Assembly (NCBI GenBank): GCA_947457925.1
Contig: CANGYA010000014.1
Location: 1-38,934 of the forward strand
DNA: 38,934 nucleotides
Source of the DNA: Cytophagales bacterium
GTDB lineage: Bacteria; Bacteroidota; Bacteroidia; Cytophagales; Thermoflexibacteraceae
Reading direction: 5' to 3'
In this document: positions 1 to 7,986 of the stretch, piece by piece
How positions within the stretch are numbered: position 1 is the stretch's first letter
Layout: each line of letters opens with the position of its first letter
Program-made: the position numbers and the translations under genes
The notes under the pieces: generated by a model
Database searches by the model: none
Seen by the model: the letters and a program-made list of their open reading frames with translations, nothing else
Told to the model about the DNA's origin: nothing

Positions 1-143
1 AATTGTTATACGTAGTCTTCAAGAAGCTCTATAAAGATGACATCTTTCTAAAAGATGTCATCTTTATAGAGCTTCTTGAAGACAATCAAACTTATTTCTT
101 TGAAAAAAATTAGTTTCACTATAAGTTTTTAAAGCACGACCCT
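1..143. repeat. Palindrome-bearing repeat element, copy A (reverse orientation, cut by window edge)
   Basis: Positions 15-47 and 51-83 are perfect 33-base reverse complements around a 3-nt loop (CTA). The right part (84-143) carries a stretch that recurs at 17180 and 34228, ending in AAAGCACGACCCTA, which reads as TAGGGTCGTGCTTT on the other strand and matches the ends of those copies. The left end continues beyond the window. No coding content is seen. Confidence 0.8.
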
Positions 144-146
144 AAG

Positions 147-238
147 AAAGATTACATCTTTATAGGGCTTGTTGAACACAAACAACTTATTTATTTGAAA
201 AAAATTAACTTTAGTATAAGTTTTTAAAGCACAACACT
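147..238. repeat. Half copy of the same repeat element (one hairpin arm missing)
   Basis: Directly abuts copy A. It holds only one hairpin arm (AAAGATTACATCTTTATAGG at 147-166 and onward to 179) followed by the same internal stretch and the AAAGCACAACACT end. The partner arm is absent, so no long hairpin can form. It looks like a truncated tandem copy. The rest of the space up to 382 is AT-rich with nothing else recognised. Confidence 0.65.
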
Positions 239-382
239 AAAAGCCCTTGTAGGGTTAGCTATTTATCTAATTTTAACTAAAACCAATTTTATTTGTAGTA
301 TAAGTATCGTATAAAACAGTAGCTTTTGATTTATTTTTTTTAGCATCTTAAAATCTCATTATTTCCAACACTCAGATTAATT

Positions 383-1858
383 ATGCACCTTACCAAAGAC
401 CTTTACGGAACTTCGCTATCCTTGCTTACCGATTTGTACCAAATCACCATGGCGTATGGCTATTGGAAAACGGGGATTGTAGAAAAAGAAGCTGTTTTTA
501 ATCTCTATTTCCGCAAAAACCCATTTCAGGGTGGCTATACAATAGCCTGCGGATTAGAATATGCCATAGATTTTCTCAAAAATTTAAGATTTACCCAAGA
601 AGACACCGCCTATTTAGCCACACTCACAGGCAATGACGGCAAACCTCTGTTCGAAAAAGCCTTTTTGGACTACTTAGAAAACATGAGGTTTACTTGTGAT
701 ATAGACGCAGTACCCGAAGGTACAGTGATTTTTCCACAAGAACCACTGATTCGTGTTCGGGGTCCTCTTATTCAAGGGCAACTTATCGAAACTCCTTTGC
801 TCAATATTATGAATTTCCAAACATTGATAGCTACTAAATCTGCACGTATTACGCAAGCAGCCAAAGGAGCAGATGTTTTTGAGTTTGGTTTGAGAAGGGC
901 ACAAGGCATAGATGGCGGTTTGGCTGCAAGTAGGGCTGCCTATATTGGCGGTTGTGATGGCACATCTAACGTATTGGCGGGTAAACTATTCGGGATTCCT
1001 GTACGTGGCACACACGCACACAGCTGGGTCATGTCTTTTGAAAATGAAACAGAGGCTTTTGAAAAGTACGCTGAAGCCTTACCCAACAACTGCATTTTCT
1101 TGGTAGATACTTATGACACGATTAACGGGGTGAAATACGCCATAGAAGTAGGGCATAAATTGGAAAGTAAGGGGCATAAATTTGCGGGCATACGGTTAGA
1201 CTCTGGCGACTTGGCGTACCTAAGTATTCAGGCTCGTAAGCTATTGGACGAGGCAGGTTTCAAAGACACCAACATCATTGCAAGTAATGACCTCGACGAA
1301 CATATTATAAACAGTTTGAACCAACAAGAAGCTCAAATAGATGTTTGGGGCATAGGTACAAAATTGGTTACGGCATACGACCAACCAGCTTTGGGCGGTG
1401 TCTATAAAATTGCCGCGGTGCGAAACAACAACGGACAGTGGGACTACAAAGTGAAACTGTCTGAACAAGCTATAAAAGTGTCTAACCCCGGTATTTTGCA
1501 AGTAAGGCGTTTCTTTACAGACGAAGGGCAGTGTATTGCCGATATGATTATCGACGAGGACAACAAGCCACAAGACGAATTGGTAATTGTCGACCCCTTA
1601 GACAGCACCCGTAGAAAAACGGTAAGCCCTACGACCAAGTACAAAGACTTGTTGCAACCTATTTTCTCTAAAGGCAATTTGGTGTATCAAACTCCTGATA
1701 TTCATACCATTAAAGAAACTGCAAAACAAAGTGTACAGTCTTTACACAACAGTATTTTGCGTTTTACGAACCCTCACGAATACCCTGTAGGTTTGGAAAG
1801 AGGTTTGCACGAAATGAAAACCAACTTGATTTTGAAGTTGAGAGGGGTGAAAAAATAA
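383..1858 (+). CDS. pncB: Nicotinate phosphoribosyltransferase
   Basis: Makes nicotinate mononucleotide from nicotinate and PRPP with ATP hydrolysis, the entry step of the Preiss-Handler NAD salvage route, in the cytoplasm. The 491-residue protein fits the longer bacterial NAPRTase form. Visible family marks are the N-terminal TDLYQITMAYGYW segment (substrate site), FGLRRAQG near residue 172, GTHAHSWVMSF near residue 210 (with the histidine region used for phosphorylation in this family), and GIRLDSGDL near 270. The ATG at 383 gives the expected N-terminus. It is a single gene, with the divergent or convergent neighbours separated by repeat-rich spacers, so it is probably monocistronic. No NAD riboswitch or NrtR-type operator was recognised upstream. 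Confidence 0.95.
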   Translation: MHLTKDLYGTSLSLLTDLYQITMAYGYWKTGIVEKEAVFNLYFRKNPFQGGYTIACGLEYAIDFLKNLRFTQEDTAYLATLTGNDGKPLFEKAFLDYLENMRFTCDIDAVPEGTVIFPQEPLIRVRGPLIQGQLIETPLLNIMNFQTLIATKSARITQAAKGADVFEFGLRRAQGIDGGLAASRAAYIGGCDGTSNVLAGKLFGIPVRGTHAHSWVMSFENETEAFEKYAEALPNNCIFLVDTYDTINGVKYAIEVGHKLESKGHKFAGIRLDSGDLAYLSIQARKLLDEAGFKDTNIIASNDLDEHIINSLNQQEAQIDVWGIGTKLVTAYDQPALGGVYKIAAVRNNNGQWDYKVKLSEQAIKVSNPGILQVRRFFTDEGQCIADMIIDEDNKPQDELVIVDPLDSTRRKTVSPTTKYKDLLQPIFSKGNLVYQTPDIHTIKETAKQSVQSLHNSILRFTNPHEYPVGLERGLHEMKTNLILKLRGVKK

Positions 1859-1871
1859 GCTATTTACAACA

Positions 1872-1998
1872 GTACATGTGCCTTTAGGCGAATGATTTTT
1901 GTCGTTAGCAATGCAAAATTCGCCTAAAGGTGAATGTACCAAAAATATAAGCAATATTCTTTAGGCTTTTAAGGCTTAAAAAATATTGCTTATATTTT
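1872..1998. repeat. Two consecutive hairpins after pncB
   Basis: An imperfect inverted repeat (arms 1872-1893 and 1918-1939, with TGCCTTTAGGCGAAT-type arms) is followed at once by a second hairpin (arms 1942-1958 and 1982-1998, AAAATATAAGCAATATT and its complement). One or both could end pncB transcription, although neither has a clean GC stem plus U-tract. They are the first two of four stacked palindromes filling 1859-2269. Confidence 0.6.
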
Positions 1999-2006
1999 GA
2001 TAATAG

Positions 2007-2077
2007 AGTTTATGAATACTTGCCGAAAGATGTAATCTTTTTGAAAGATTACATCTTTCGGCAAGTATTCATAAACT
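2007..2077. repeat. Perfect 34-bp palindrome D with shared core
   Basis: Arms 2007-2040 and 2044-2077 are exact reverse complements around a TTG loop. The inner part (AAAGATGTAATCTTT) is shared with the palindromes at 15-83, 17242-17320, 34103-34157 and 34325-34393. The outer part (AGTTTATGAATA) is instead shared with the terminal repeats of the elements at 13715 and 37364. Confidence 0.85.
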
Positions 2078-2085
2078 TTAATAGG

Positions 2086-2240
2086 TAACGTAAGTTGCGT
2101 AATACCTAACTGTAGAATGGACTTTAGTCCGTTTTTAGGTTTTTCCTATGAAAAAATTGATTTTTATAGGAAAAACTCCTCGTTTTTATTGTTAAAAACG
2201 GACTAAAGTCCGTTCTACAGGCACTACGTAACTTACGTTA
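2086..2240. repeat. MITE-like element with GGACTTTAGTCC inverted ends
   Basis: Long imperfect terminal inverted repeats: TAACGTAAGTTGCGTA... at the left and its near complement ending TACGTAACTTACGTTA at the right. Inside these lie ACGGACTTTAGTCCGT-type palindromic blocks on both sides and a central hairpin (TTTTTCCTAT / ATAGGAAAAA). The inner block recurs at 38382-38442. No ORF inside. It lies just beyond the stop of the minus-strand E2 gene and could fold in its 3' transcript. Confidence 0.7.
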
Positions 2241-2269
2241 GGTACTAAAAATTTTAACTACTGAAAACA

Positions 2270-3889
2270 CTATACCAACAACCGAATAGGGTCTTCTAAC
2301 AAAGATTTTACGGTTTGTAAAAAGGCTGCTCCGCTTGCCCCATCTACGACTCTGTGGTCGCAAGACAAGGTTACACGCATCATATTACCAACGGCTAACT
2401 GCCCGTTTTTCACGATTGGCACTTCTTTGATAGCCCCAACAGCTAAAATACACGCATCTGGCGGGTTGATAATAGCCGTAAATTCTTCTATCCCAAACAT
2501 ACCTAAGTTGCTGATAGAGAAGGTATTACCTTCCCAATCGGCAGGTTGTAGTTTTTTGTTTTTGGCTTTTCCGCCCAAATCTTTTACTTCGCCAGCTATT
2601 TGCGACAAAGATTTTGTATCTGCAAAACGAACTACAGGCACTAACAGCCCATCTTCCACAGCTACCGCCACACCTATATTAATGTGTTCATTGTAACGAA
2701 TTTTGTCGCCCAACCAAGACGAATTAATCGCAGGGTGTTTCCGTAAAGCTGCTGCACAAGCCTTAATCACTAAGTCATTGAACGAAATTTTGACAGGTGA
2801 AATTTCATTCATACCATTGCGAGCCGTAATAGCTTTGTCCATATTAATATCCATTGTCAGATAAAAATGTGGTGCAGTGTACATACTTTCACTCAAACGG
2901 CGAGCTATGACCTTACGCATTTGCGACACAGGCACTTCTGTATAACTTTCTTTGCCCGTTGTGGTTTGTACGGTTGGCGTGTTAGTTGTTGTTTTGGCGG
3001 TTTGTGGTTGGAAATGCTCCACATCTTTCTTCACAATACGACCATTTTCGCCACTACCAGCTACGGCTTGAATATCAATGCCTTTTTCCTTAGCTAATTT
3101 TTTAGCCAAAGGCGAGGCTTTTATTCTGCCTCCGTCTGCGGTATTATGTGCTGTGGTGGTAGTTGTAGGTGCAGGTGTTGAGGCTGCCACAGTGTTAGTG
3201 GTGATAGGTGTTTGCGGAGTGGCAGCTACTACGGCAGGTTGTTTGTCTGCCTCCAACAATAATTTGTAGTCTGCATTTGCCTCACCAATAATGGCAATAA
3301 TACCGTTTACAGGTACAGATTTACCGTTTTCCACACCAATATACAACAAAATGCCATCTTCGTAGTTTTCCAACTCCATAGTCGCCTTGTCTGTTTCTAC
3401 TTCGGCTAAAATATCTCCAGATTTCACTTTGTCCCCCACATTTTTCAACCACTTAGCAATCACGCCTTCAGACATGGTATCACTCAATTTTGGCATACGC
3501 ACTACCGCAGCCTTTACATGGCTTGTATCTATTTTTGCAGCCGTTACCGCAGGAGTTACAGGGGTAACTGCTTGTTTTTCAGGGCTTGGCGTGTTGGTAG
3601 GCGTAGCTGTGCCACCTGCCAAAGAAGCCAATAAAGCCTCTATATTTTCGCCTGCCTTGCCAATAATAGCTATTACGCCATCTACAGGGACGGCAGCTTT
3701 TTCAGGCACGCCGATATGCAATAAAGTGCCACTTTCATAACTCTCAAGCTCCATAGTGGCTTTGTCTGTATCTACCTCTGCGAGAATATCTCCAGATTTT
3801 ACCGTATCTCCTACTTTTTTTAGCCATTTTGCAATGACACCTTCAGACATGGTATCACTCATCTTTGGCATTCTGATTACTTCTGCCAT
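2270..3889 (-). CDS. pdhC: Dihydrolipoamide acetyltransferase, E2 of pyruvate dehydrogenase complex
   Basis: E2 core enzyme that takes acetyl groups from E1 on swinging lipoyl arms and transfers them to CoA; cytoplasmic multimer. The order is visible: lipoyl domain 1 (residues about 1-80, lysine in DTDKATMEL), a Thr/Pro/Ala-rich linker, lipoyl domain 2 (about 130-210, ETDKATMEL), another linker, a peripheral subunit-binding domain (ASPLAKKLAKEKGID, about 258-292), and the catalytic domain ending in the active-site block SCDHRVVDGASGAAFL. The 539-residue length and two near-identical lipoyl domains are usual for Bacteroidota PDH E2. E1 and E3 genes are not adjacent in this window. The E2 of pyruvate rather than 2-oxoglutarate dehydrogenase is favoured by the duplicated lipoyl domain and tail, but this is inference. 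Confidence 0.93.
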   Translation of the reverse strand: MAEVIRMPKMSDTMSEGVIAKWLKKVGDTVKSGDILAEVDTDKATMELESYESGTLLHIGVPEKAAVPVDGVIAIIGKAGENIEALLASLAGGTATPTNTPSPEKQAVTPVTPAVTAAKIDTSHVKAAVVRMPKLSDTMSEGVIAKWLKNVGDKVKSGDILAEVETDKATMELENYEDGILLYIGVENGKSVPVNGIIAIIGEANADYKLLLEADKQPAVVAATPQTPITTNTVAASTPAPTTTTTAHNTADGGRIKASPLAKKLAKEKGIDIQAVAGSGENGRIVKKDVEHFQPQTAKTTTNTPTVQTTTGKESYTEVPVSQMRKVIARRLSESMYTAPHFYLTMDINMDKAITARNGMNEISPVKISFNDLVIKACAAALRKHPAINSSWLGDKIRYNEHINIGVAVAVEDGLLVPVVRFADTKSLSQIAGEVKDLGGKAKNKKLQPADWEGNTFSISNLGMFGIEEFTAIINPPDACILAVGAIKEVPIVKNGQLAVGNMMRVTLSCDHRVVDGASGAAFLQTVKSLLEDPIRLLV

Positions 3890-3914
3890 TGTGTTTGGTA
3901 TGGTTTTATTTTTT

Positions 3915-3944
3915 CAAAAATAGCAAGTATTTTCAAAATTCAAT
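3915..3944 (-). promoter_or_regulatory. Probable Bacteroidota promoter for the E2 gene
   Basis: On the minus strand a perfect TAnnTTTG -7 box (TATTTTTG, 3915-3922) has an ATTG at 3941-3944 as a -33 box with an 18-nt spacer. The box ends about 25 nt upstream of the ATG at 3889. The -33 match is partial, so this is moderately supported. Confidence 0.45.
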
Positions 3945-4073
3945 GAATTTCTCGTAAAAATGCGTAGGTTTTTAAGGCAACTACTAAGTTTCTATTGCTT
4001 GGGTACAACTTACTTAACTTACTTATGCCTACTTAGTTATTTAAGCACGACTTTGTAAATGCGTAAATTTAGG

Positions 4074-4104
4074 TATGAATTTACACTAAAAAATTGTAGT
4101 TTTG
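4074..4104 (+). promoter_or_regulatory. Possible Bacteroidota promoter for mgtE
   Basis: TAGTTTTG at 4097-4104 matches the TAnnTTTG -7 consensus, and TATG at 4074-4077 is an imperfect -33 box with a 19-nt spacer. It lies about 30 nt before the ATG at 4134 and inside the longer open frame starting at 4059, which argues for the later start. Confidence 0.4.
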
Positions 4105-4133
4105 CTTATCTAAGCACTTCGCAATTTTATCTT

Positions 4134-5489
4134 ATGCTCAAACAAGATACTATCAAACAACTTACGCAACAATTAGGAGAGGCAGCCAAGTACCAAAACA
4201 CAGCCATTGTGCAGGAAATTGCACAAAAATTACTTCCTGCCGATTTGAGTACAATTTTAGACGAATTGAATACCTCACAGTGTCATTTTATCATAGACGT
4301 AGTACCGCCTACATTGGCAGCAGCTATTTTGGCAGATTTAGCCCCTGAAATTCGCAAGCCTTTTTTACAAAATTTTATCCCCGAAGAATTGGCGGTTATC
4401 ATAGACCAAATGGAGTCAGACAATGCCGTTGATGTACTGAATGAACAAGATGTTTTGTTTGCAGAAAGTGTGATGCCCTTGTTAAATAAAGACAAAGCCA
4501 ATGACATTCGGGCTTTGTTGCACTATCCGCCAGACTGTGCGGGGGGGCTGATGTCCAGAGAATTAATAAAAGTCAATGTAAATTGGACAGTGAAACAATG
4601 TTTGGCACAAATTAAGCAACAAGCCGAAAGAGTGAAAAAGGTTTTTTCGGTCTATGTAGTAGATGAAGAAGACAACTTTTTGGGCAGAGTAGCCCTCAAA
4701 ACCATTATTATTTCGGATAATGACACTAAAATTTCCGAAATTTATTTAACAGACGTATTGTGTGTAGAAACGCACCAGTCGCAAGAAGAAGTAGCTGCTA
4801 TCATGCGGAAATACGATTTGGAAACCTTGCCTGTGGTCAATTTGGAAAAAAAATTGTTGGGGCGTATCATGGTAGATGACATTTTGGAGTTAATCCAAAG
4901 AGAAAACGAATTAGACATACAAGCTATGTCGGGGCTTTCTGCCAATGTGAGTGAAGGCGACTCGTCCATTGCCTTAGTCAAAGCAAGGTTGCCTTGGTTG
5001 TTGATTGGTATGATAGGCGGACTGTTGGGAGCTACTTTTTTGGGTACTTTTGAACATGAATTAAGTATCATTCCTGCAATGGCGTTTTTCATTCCATTGA
5101 TTACGGCTACAGGTGGCAATGCGGGCATTCAGTCTTCTACGATTGTGGTGCAAAGTTTGGCAGAAACCCACGAATTTACGACTACTTGGTGGGAAAGACT
5201 AACCAAAGCCCTTTCTGTCGCCTTGTTGAATGGCTTGGCTATTGCCCTTTTTGTTTTTCTGTTCAATATGTTATTTCTCAAAAACATTCACTTGGCGTTT
5301 ATTGTATCTATAGCACTGTTTACAGTAGTCGTTTTAGCTTCTATTTTGGGTACGATTACGCCCTTAATCTTAGATTATTTCGGTATTAACCCTGCCGTTG
5401 CCTCTGGTCCCTTTATCACTACTGCCAATGACTTGGTAGGTTTGGGGATTTATTTTGGGGTGGCGAAGTTGTTGTTGGATATGATTTAA
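4134..5489 (+). CDS. mgtE: Magnesium transporter MgtE
   Basis: Inner-membrane Mg2+ channel gated by cytosolic magnesium. From the ATG at 4134 the protein has 451 residues: an N-terminal MgtE_N helical domain (about 1-130), two CBS domains (about 140-255, including the segment LPVVNLEKKLLGRIMVDDIL), a plug helix, and a membrane domain of five helices with the pore motif TATGGNAGIQSS. This is the normal length and order of the family. The frame is open back to 4059, but that extension overlaps a likely promoter and has no family similarity, so 4134 is chosen. It is divergent from the E2 gene. No Mg2+ leader element was recognised. Confidence 0.93.
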   Translation: MLKQDTIKQLTQQLGEAAKYQNTAIVQEIAQKLLPADLSTILDELNTSQCHFIIDVVPPTLAAAILADLAPEIRKPFLQNFIPEELAVIIDQMESDNAVDVLNEQDVLFAESVMPLLNKDKANDIRALLHYPPDCAGGLMSRELIKVNVNWTVKQCLAQIKQQAERVKKVFSVYVVDEEDNFLGRVALKTIIISDNDTKISEIYLTDVLCVETHQSQEEVAAIMRKYDLETLPVVNLEKKLLGRIMVDDILELIQRENELDIQAMSGLSANVSEGDSSIALVKARLPWLLIGMIGGLLGATFLGTFEHELSIIPAMAFFIPLITATGGNAGIQSSTIVVQSLAETHEFTTTWWERLTKALSVALLNGLAIALFVFLFNMLFLKNIHLAFIVSIALFTVVVLASILGTITPLILDYFGINPAVASGPFITTANDLVGLGIYFGVAKLLLDMI

Positions 5490-5563
5490 GGGAATTTTTA
5501 AAAATAATTTTCATTATGCATATACCTTGCGTAGCACCTATCCAATTTTGTAACATCAAAACA

Positions 5564-5637
5564 ATAAAACAGTGCCGTAACAGAGGATTACTTCGACCTC
5601 TTAATCTACGTCCCTTTGTGCGTATTGCCTGTTTTAT
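5564..5637 (+). other. Structured non-coding stretch with nested inverted repeats
   Basis: ATAAAACAG (5564-5572) pairs with CTGTTTTAT (5629-5637), enclosing a smaller AGAGG / CCTCT hairpin near 5582-5600. It lies between mgtE and the candidate defence pair, is less AT-rich than its surroundings, and is not coding in any sizeable frame. It could be the 3' structure of the mgtE transcript or a small RNA; no known family was recognised. Confidence 0.3.
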
Positions 5638-5733
5638 AGTTAGGTAGTATTTGAAAATATTTTTGGGTGTCGTTGAAAAAAGTTACTTCGTTTGATAATC
5701 CATAGGTTGTGGGTTCAAGTTTCGCCTCTATCG

Positions 5734-6327
5734 TTAGTGTCGCAAAATTTCACTCAAAGTAAGATAGTTTTCTTCTGTTTTGCTATTGGGAAAATTTCTT
5801 ACTTTATATTTTTCATCAATAGCAACAGGTTTGTGTTTGCTACCGAAGTTTTGCATAGGTGTATTCTCTTTTGAATAGTAAAAGAGAATAAATTGCTTTT
5901 TAAAATTGCTAAAATCACAATCATAAAATCTTTTTAATAACAATTCGAGATACTCTACAAAACATAAAGCACTGATAAACTGCGATTTATAATCTTTTTC
6001 TTTGGGAAACTCTGATTTCATTTCGCAAAAAATGATATACGGTTTTGTTTCAAATTCTGTAAAAATAATTCCATCACAACCTTGATTTACAAACTCCGCA
6101 CTTTTGCTAAAGTACAAACAAATATGATTGGGGTTTTCTCCATCTAATTTAAAAGCACAATTTGGGTTTGTAACTTCTCTAATAAATATCTTTTTTAGTT
6201 TAGCTTCCTTACCTGTTTCTTGTAATAACCATTGATTATCAACCTCTGGCAAAAAATACTTGCCCAAATTTACAATTTCACGCAACTTGTTAATAATTGC
6301 TGCTGTGGTTTCTATTTTTGGTTTCAT
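5734..6327 (-). CDS. PD-(D/E)XK nuclease-like protein, partner of the upstream ATPase
   Basis: A 197-residue soluble protein without signal or membrane segment. The best functional clue is D85-G-I-I-F followed 16 residues later by I-I-F-C-E102-M-K104 and then a long amphipathic helix. This spacing of an acidic residue, a beta hairpin and E-x-K is that of the PD-(D/E)XK nuclease fold. Its start codon overlaps the stop of the ATPase gene by one base, so the two are translationally coupled and probably act together. By analogy with two-gene ATPase-effector immunity systems, the ATPase may sense infection or DNA ends and this protein may cut nucleic acid. It is not an HNH (as in Septu) and lacks the UvrD partner of Gabija. 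The function is inferred, not shown. Confidence 0.6.
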   Translation of the reverse strand: MKPKIETTAAIINKLREIVNLGKYFLPEVDNQWLLQETGKEAKLKKIFIREVTNPNCAFKLDGENPNHICLYFSKSAEFVNQGCDGIIFTEFETKPYIIFCEMKSEFPKEKDYKSQFISALCFVEYLELLLKRFYDCDFSNFKKQFILFYYSKENTPMQNFGSKHKPVAIDEKYKVRNFPNSKTEENYLTLSEILRH

Positions 6328-7631
6328 TAGTCATCAAGGGAGTTTTCAATTTTAGAAGAAACATATAGTAAATTATCCAAAGTTTCATCAAAACTTGGTG
6401 TTTCTATGCCATATTTACCGATTTTTGAACGAATAACAGTACAACCTCCTAAGTTTTTATCTTCTACTGCGGTATAAAAACTCACATTTTCAGGTGCTAA
6501 AAAGTCATTTTTTGTATAGCCATATTCTTTTAACTCCTCCAATAAATGTTCTTTTTCTTTGCTTTGCGAAAGCATAATTAAATTATTCAACTCCTTCACA
6601 ATATAATCCGAATGTGTCGTTATCCACACTTTTATCCCAACATTTACCAACTTTGCGAATAACCTCGCCATTTTTATTTGATTTTCGGGGTGCAAGTTTA
6701 ATTCGGGTTCGTCTATCATCAACAAATCTCCTTTTTGGGCTTGGTGTTTTAGCCAAAAATGCAAATACAGCAAAGAACGGACAGACGTAGAAGCCATATA
6801 ATCGGGAATAGTGGTTTCGGTTTTGTTGTCTATAATGGAAACACTATCATCACCGACTACTACAAAGTTCACACCTAAAATATTTTCAATTTCTTTTAAT
6901 AGTTCTGGGTATTCCTCTTGTAAAAAGCTATTAGTTTTAATGACTAAGGAAGTTAAATCACGAGCAAAGTTTAAGTTATTTTCAATAGGTTTTGAAAAAA
7001 TATTTAAAATATCTCTTTGATTATCTATTATGGGACGACCAAATAAAGAGGCTCTTTTTATCGTAAGTTCTTTATAAAATAACGAAACACTATCTCTTTG
7101 AGCTGTTAATAAAAAAGTTCTACTAAAAAAGTTTTCCATTATTATCCAAAATATTCTTACTTGTATATCTATAGAAGTCATGTGAGATGTTCTTTTTTGT
7201 AGCCTTATATGCAAAAGACTACTATTTTTATCTCTTTTTGCATACCAATTTTCATTATTCATAAGATATGCACTTTGGTAATCTATTTGAATATTATCTA
7301 CCTTAAATTTTGTATTTTTAAACAAAAGTTCATTTGCACTAAAAACAGAGGCTATAAATTTATTAGGCTTTAATAAACTTCTATTTTTGATATTATAAAA
7401 TTCTTTAGAAATATTTTTCAAATCAATATTTAACTCTCCTTTTTCATTTATTTCATTAATGTATTGTTCAGGTATTTTAAATTCGCTATAATTATACCAC
7501 TCCAACATTCCCCACACCGCATACGTCAAATACGTTTTCCCCGTATTATTTTTTCCACAAATGACGGTTAAATTTCCCATTTCTATTTGGGCTTCTTTGA
7601 TGCTGCCTAAGTTCTTAAATTCAAAAATCAT
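6327..7631 (-). CDS. ABC/AAA-type ATPase (AAA_15/AAA_21-like) of a two-gene system
   Basis: A 434-residue SMC/RecF-like ATPase of the kind common in phage defence. Visible: Walker A GKNNTGKT (residues 26-33), an AQRDSVSLFYKEL segment near 177 typical of this family, an ABC signature-like STSVRSLLYL at 281-290, Walker B LLMIDEPE (303-310), and the switch histidine in TTHSDYIVKELNN (340). The inserted middle (about 45-270) is helical and carries no TOPRIM domain, and the protein ends soon after the ATPase core, so it is not an OLD nuclease. The stop overlaps the start of the PD-(D/E)XK-like gene by one base. It likely binds DNA or senses phage products and controls its partner; the substrate is unknown. 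Confidence 0.85.
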   Translation of the reverse strand: MIFEFKNLGSIKEAQIEMGNLTVICGKNNTGKTYLTYAVWGMLEWYNYSEFKIPEQYINEINEKGELNIDLKNISKEFYNIKNRSLLKPNKFIASVFSANELLFKNTKFKVDNIQIDYQSAYLMNNENWYAKRDKNSSLLHIRLQKRTSHMTSIDIQVRIFWIIMENFFSRTFLLTAQRDSVSLFYKELTIKRASLFGRPIIDNQRDILNIFSKPIENNLNFARDLTSLVIKTNSFLQEEYPELLKEIENILGVNFVVVGDDSVSIIDNKTETTIPDYMASTSVRSLLYLHFWLKHQAQKGDLLMIDEPELNLHPENQIKMARLFAKLVNVGIKVWITTHSDYIVKELNNLIMLSQSKEKEHLLEELKEYGYTKNDFLAPENVSFYTAVEDKNLGGCTVIRSKIGKYGIETPSFDETLDNLLYVSSKIENSLDD

Positions 7632-7677
7632 AGCTTTATTTTTTATGTAGCAAATGTAAAATATTTATGTGATTAAG

Positions 7678-7837
7678 AAAACTAACATTTCTCAAAGAAA
7701 TGTTAATTTTAATGTAAACCCAGCATTACTTGTGTGGCACTACCCAAAATAGTTTGATTAATTTGTTGGAACTCCACTAATGTTTTACCACAAGGACACA
7801 AGTTTTTACTATTAACCTTTCGTGTCCTTGTGGTAAA
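7678..7837. repeat. Repeat-derived intergenic stretch (three small inverted or shared repeats)
   Basis: AACATTTCT-CAA-AGAAATGTT forms a small palindrome (near 7684-7704). Positions 7702-7744 are closely similar, in reverse, to a segment inserted in the repeat at 34228-34421 (shared CCAGCATTACTTGTGTGG). Then TTACCACAAGGACAC (7786-7800) pairs with GTGTCCTTGTGGTAA (7822-7836). The remaining space up to 7956 shows nothing recognisable. Confidence 0.55.
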
Positions 7838-7986
7838 TTTAATTTTGCATGAAAGTATAGCTATAAGATTAAGAGTTAATCCTAAATAACTTCTTAAATA
7901 ATAATTTACAACATAGTTTTACGTATCTATGATGTATTTGAAATTACTGATTTATCTTGCAGGCAGTTTTAAAAAGTATTTATTTT

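Noticed and set aside
1-240. CRISPR array at the window start
   Set aside because: There are repeated segments but no regular spacers of even size; the repeats are inverted arms of hairpin elements.
4059-4133. Earlier start of mgtE
   Set aside because: The region contains a likely promoter (4074-4104), and the added residues do not belong to the MgtE N-domain.
5734-7631. Gabija, Septu or RloAB system
   Set aside because: The ATPase has no TOPRIM and there is no UvrD helicase (Gabija); the partner is not HNH (Septu) and lacks the EGxTE-type motif expected of RloB.
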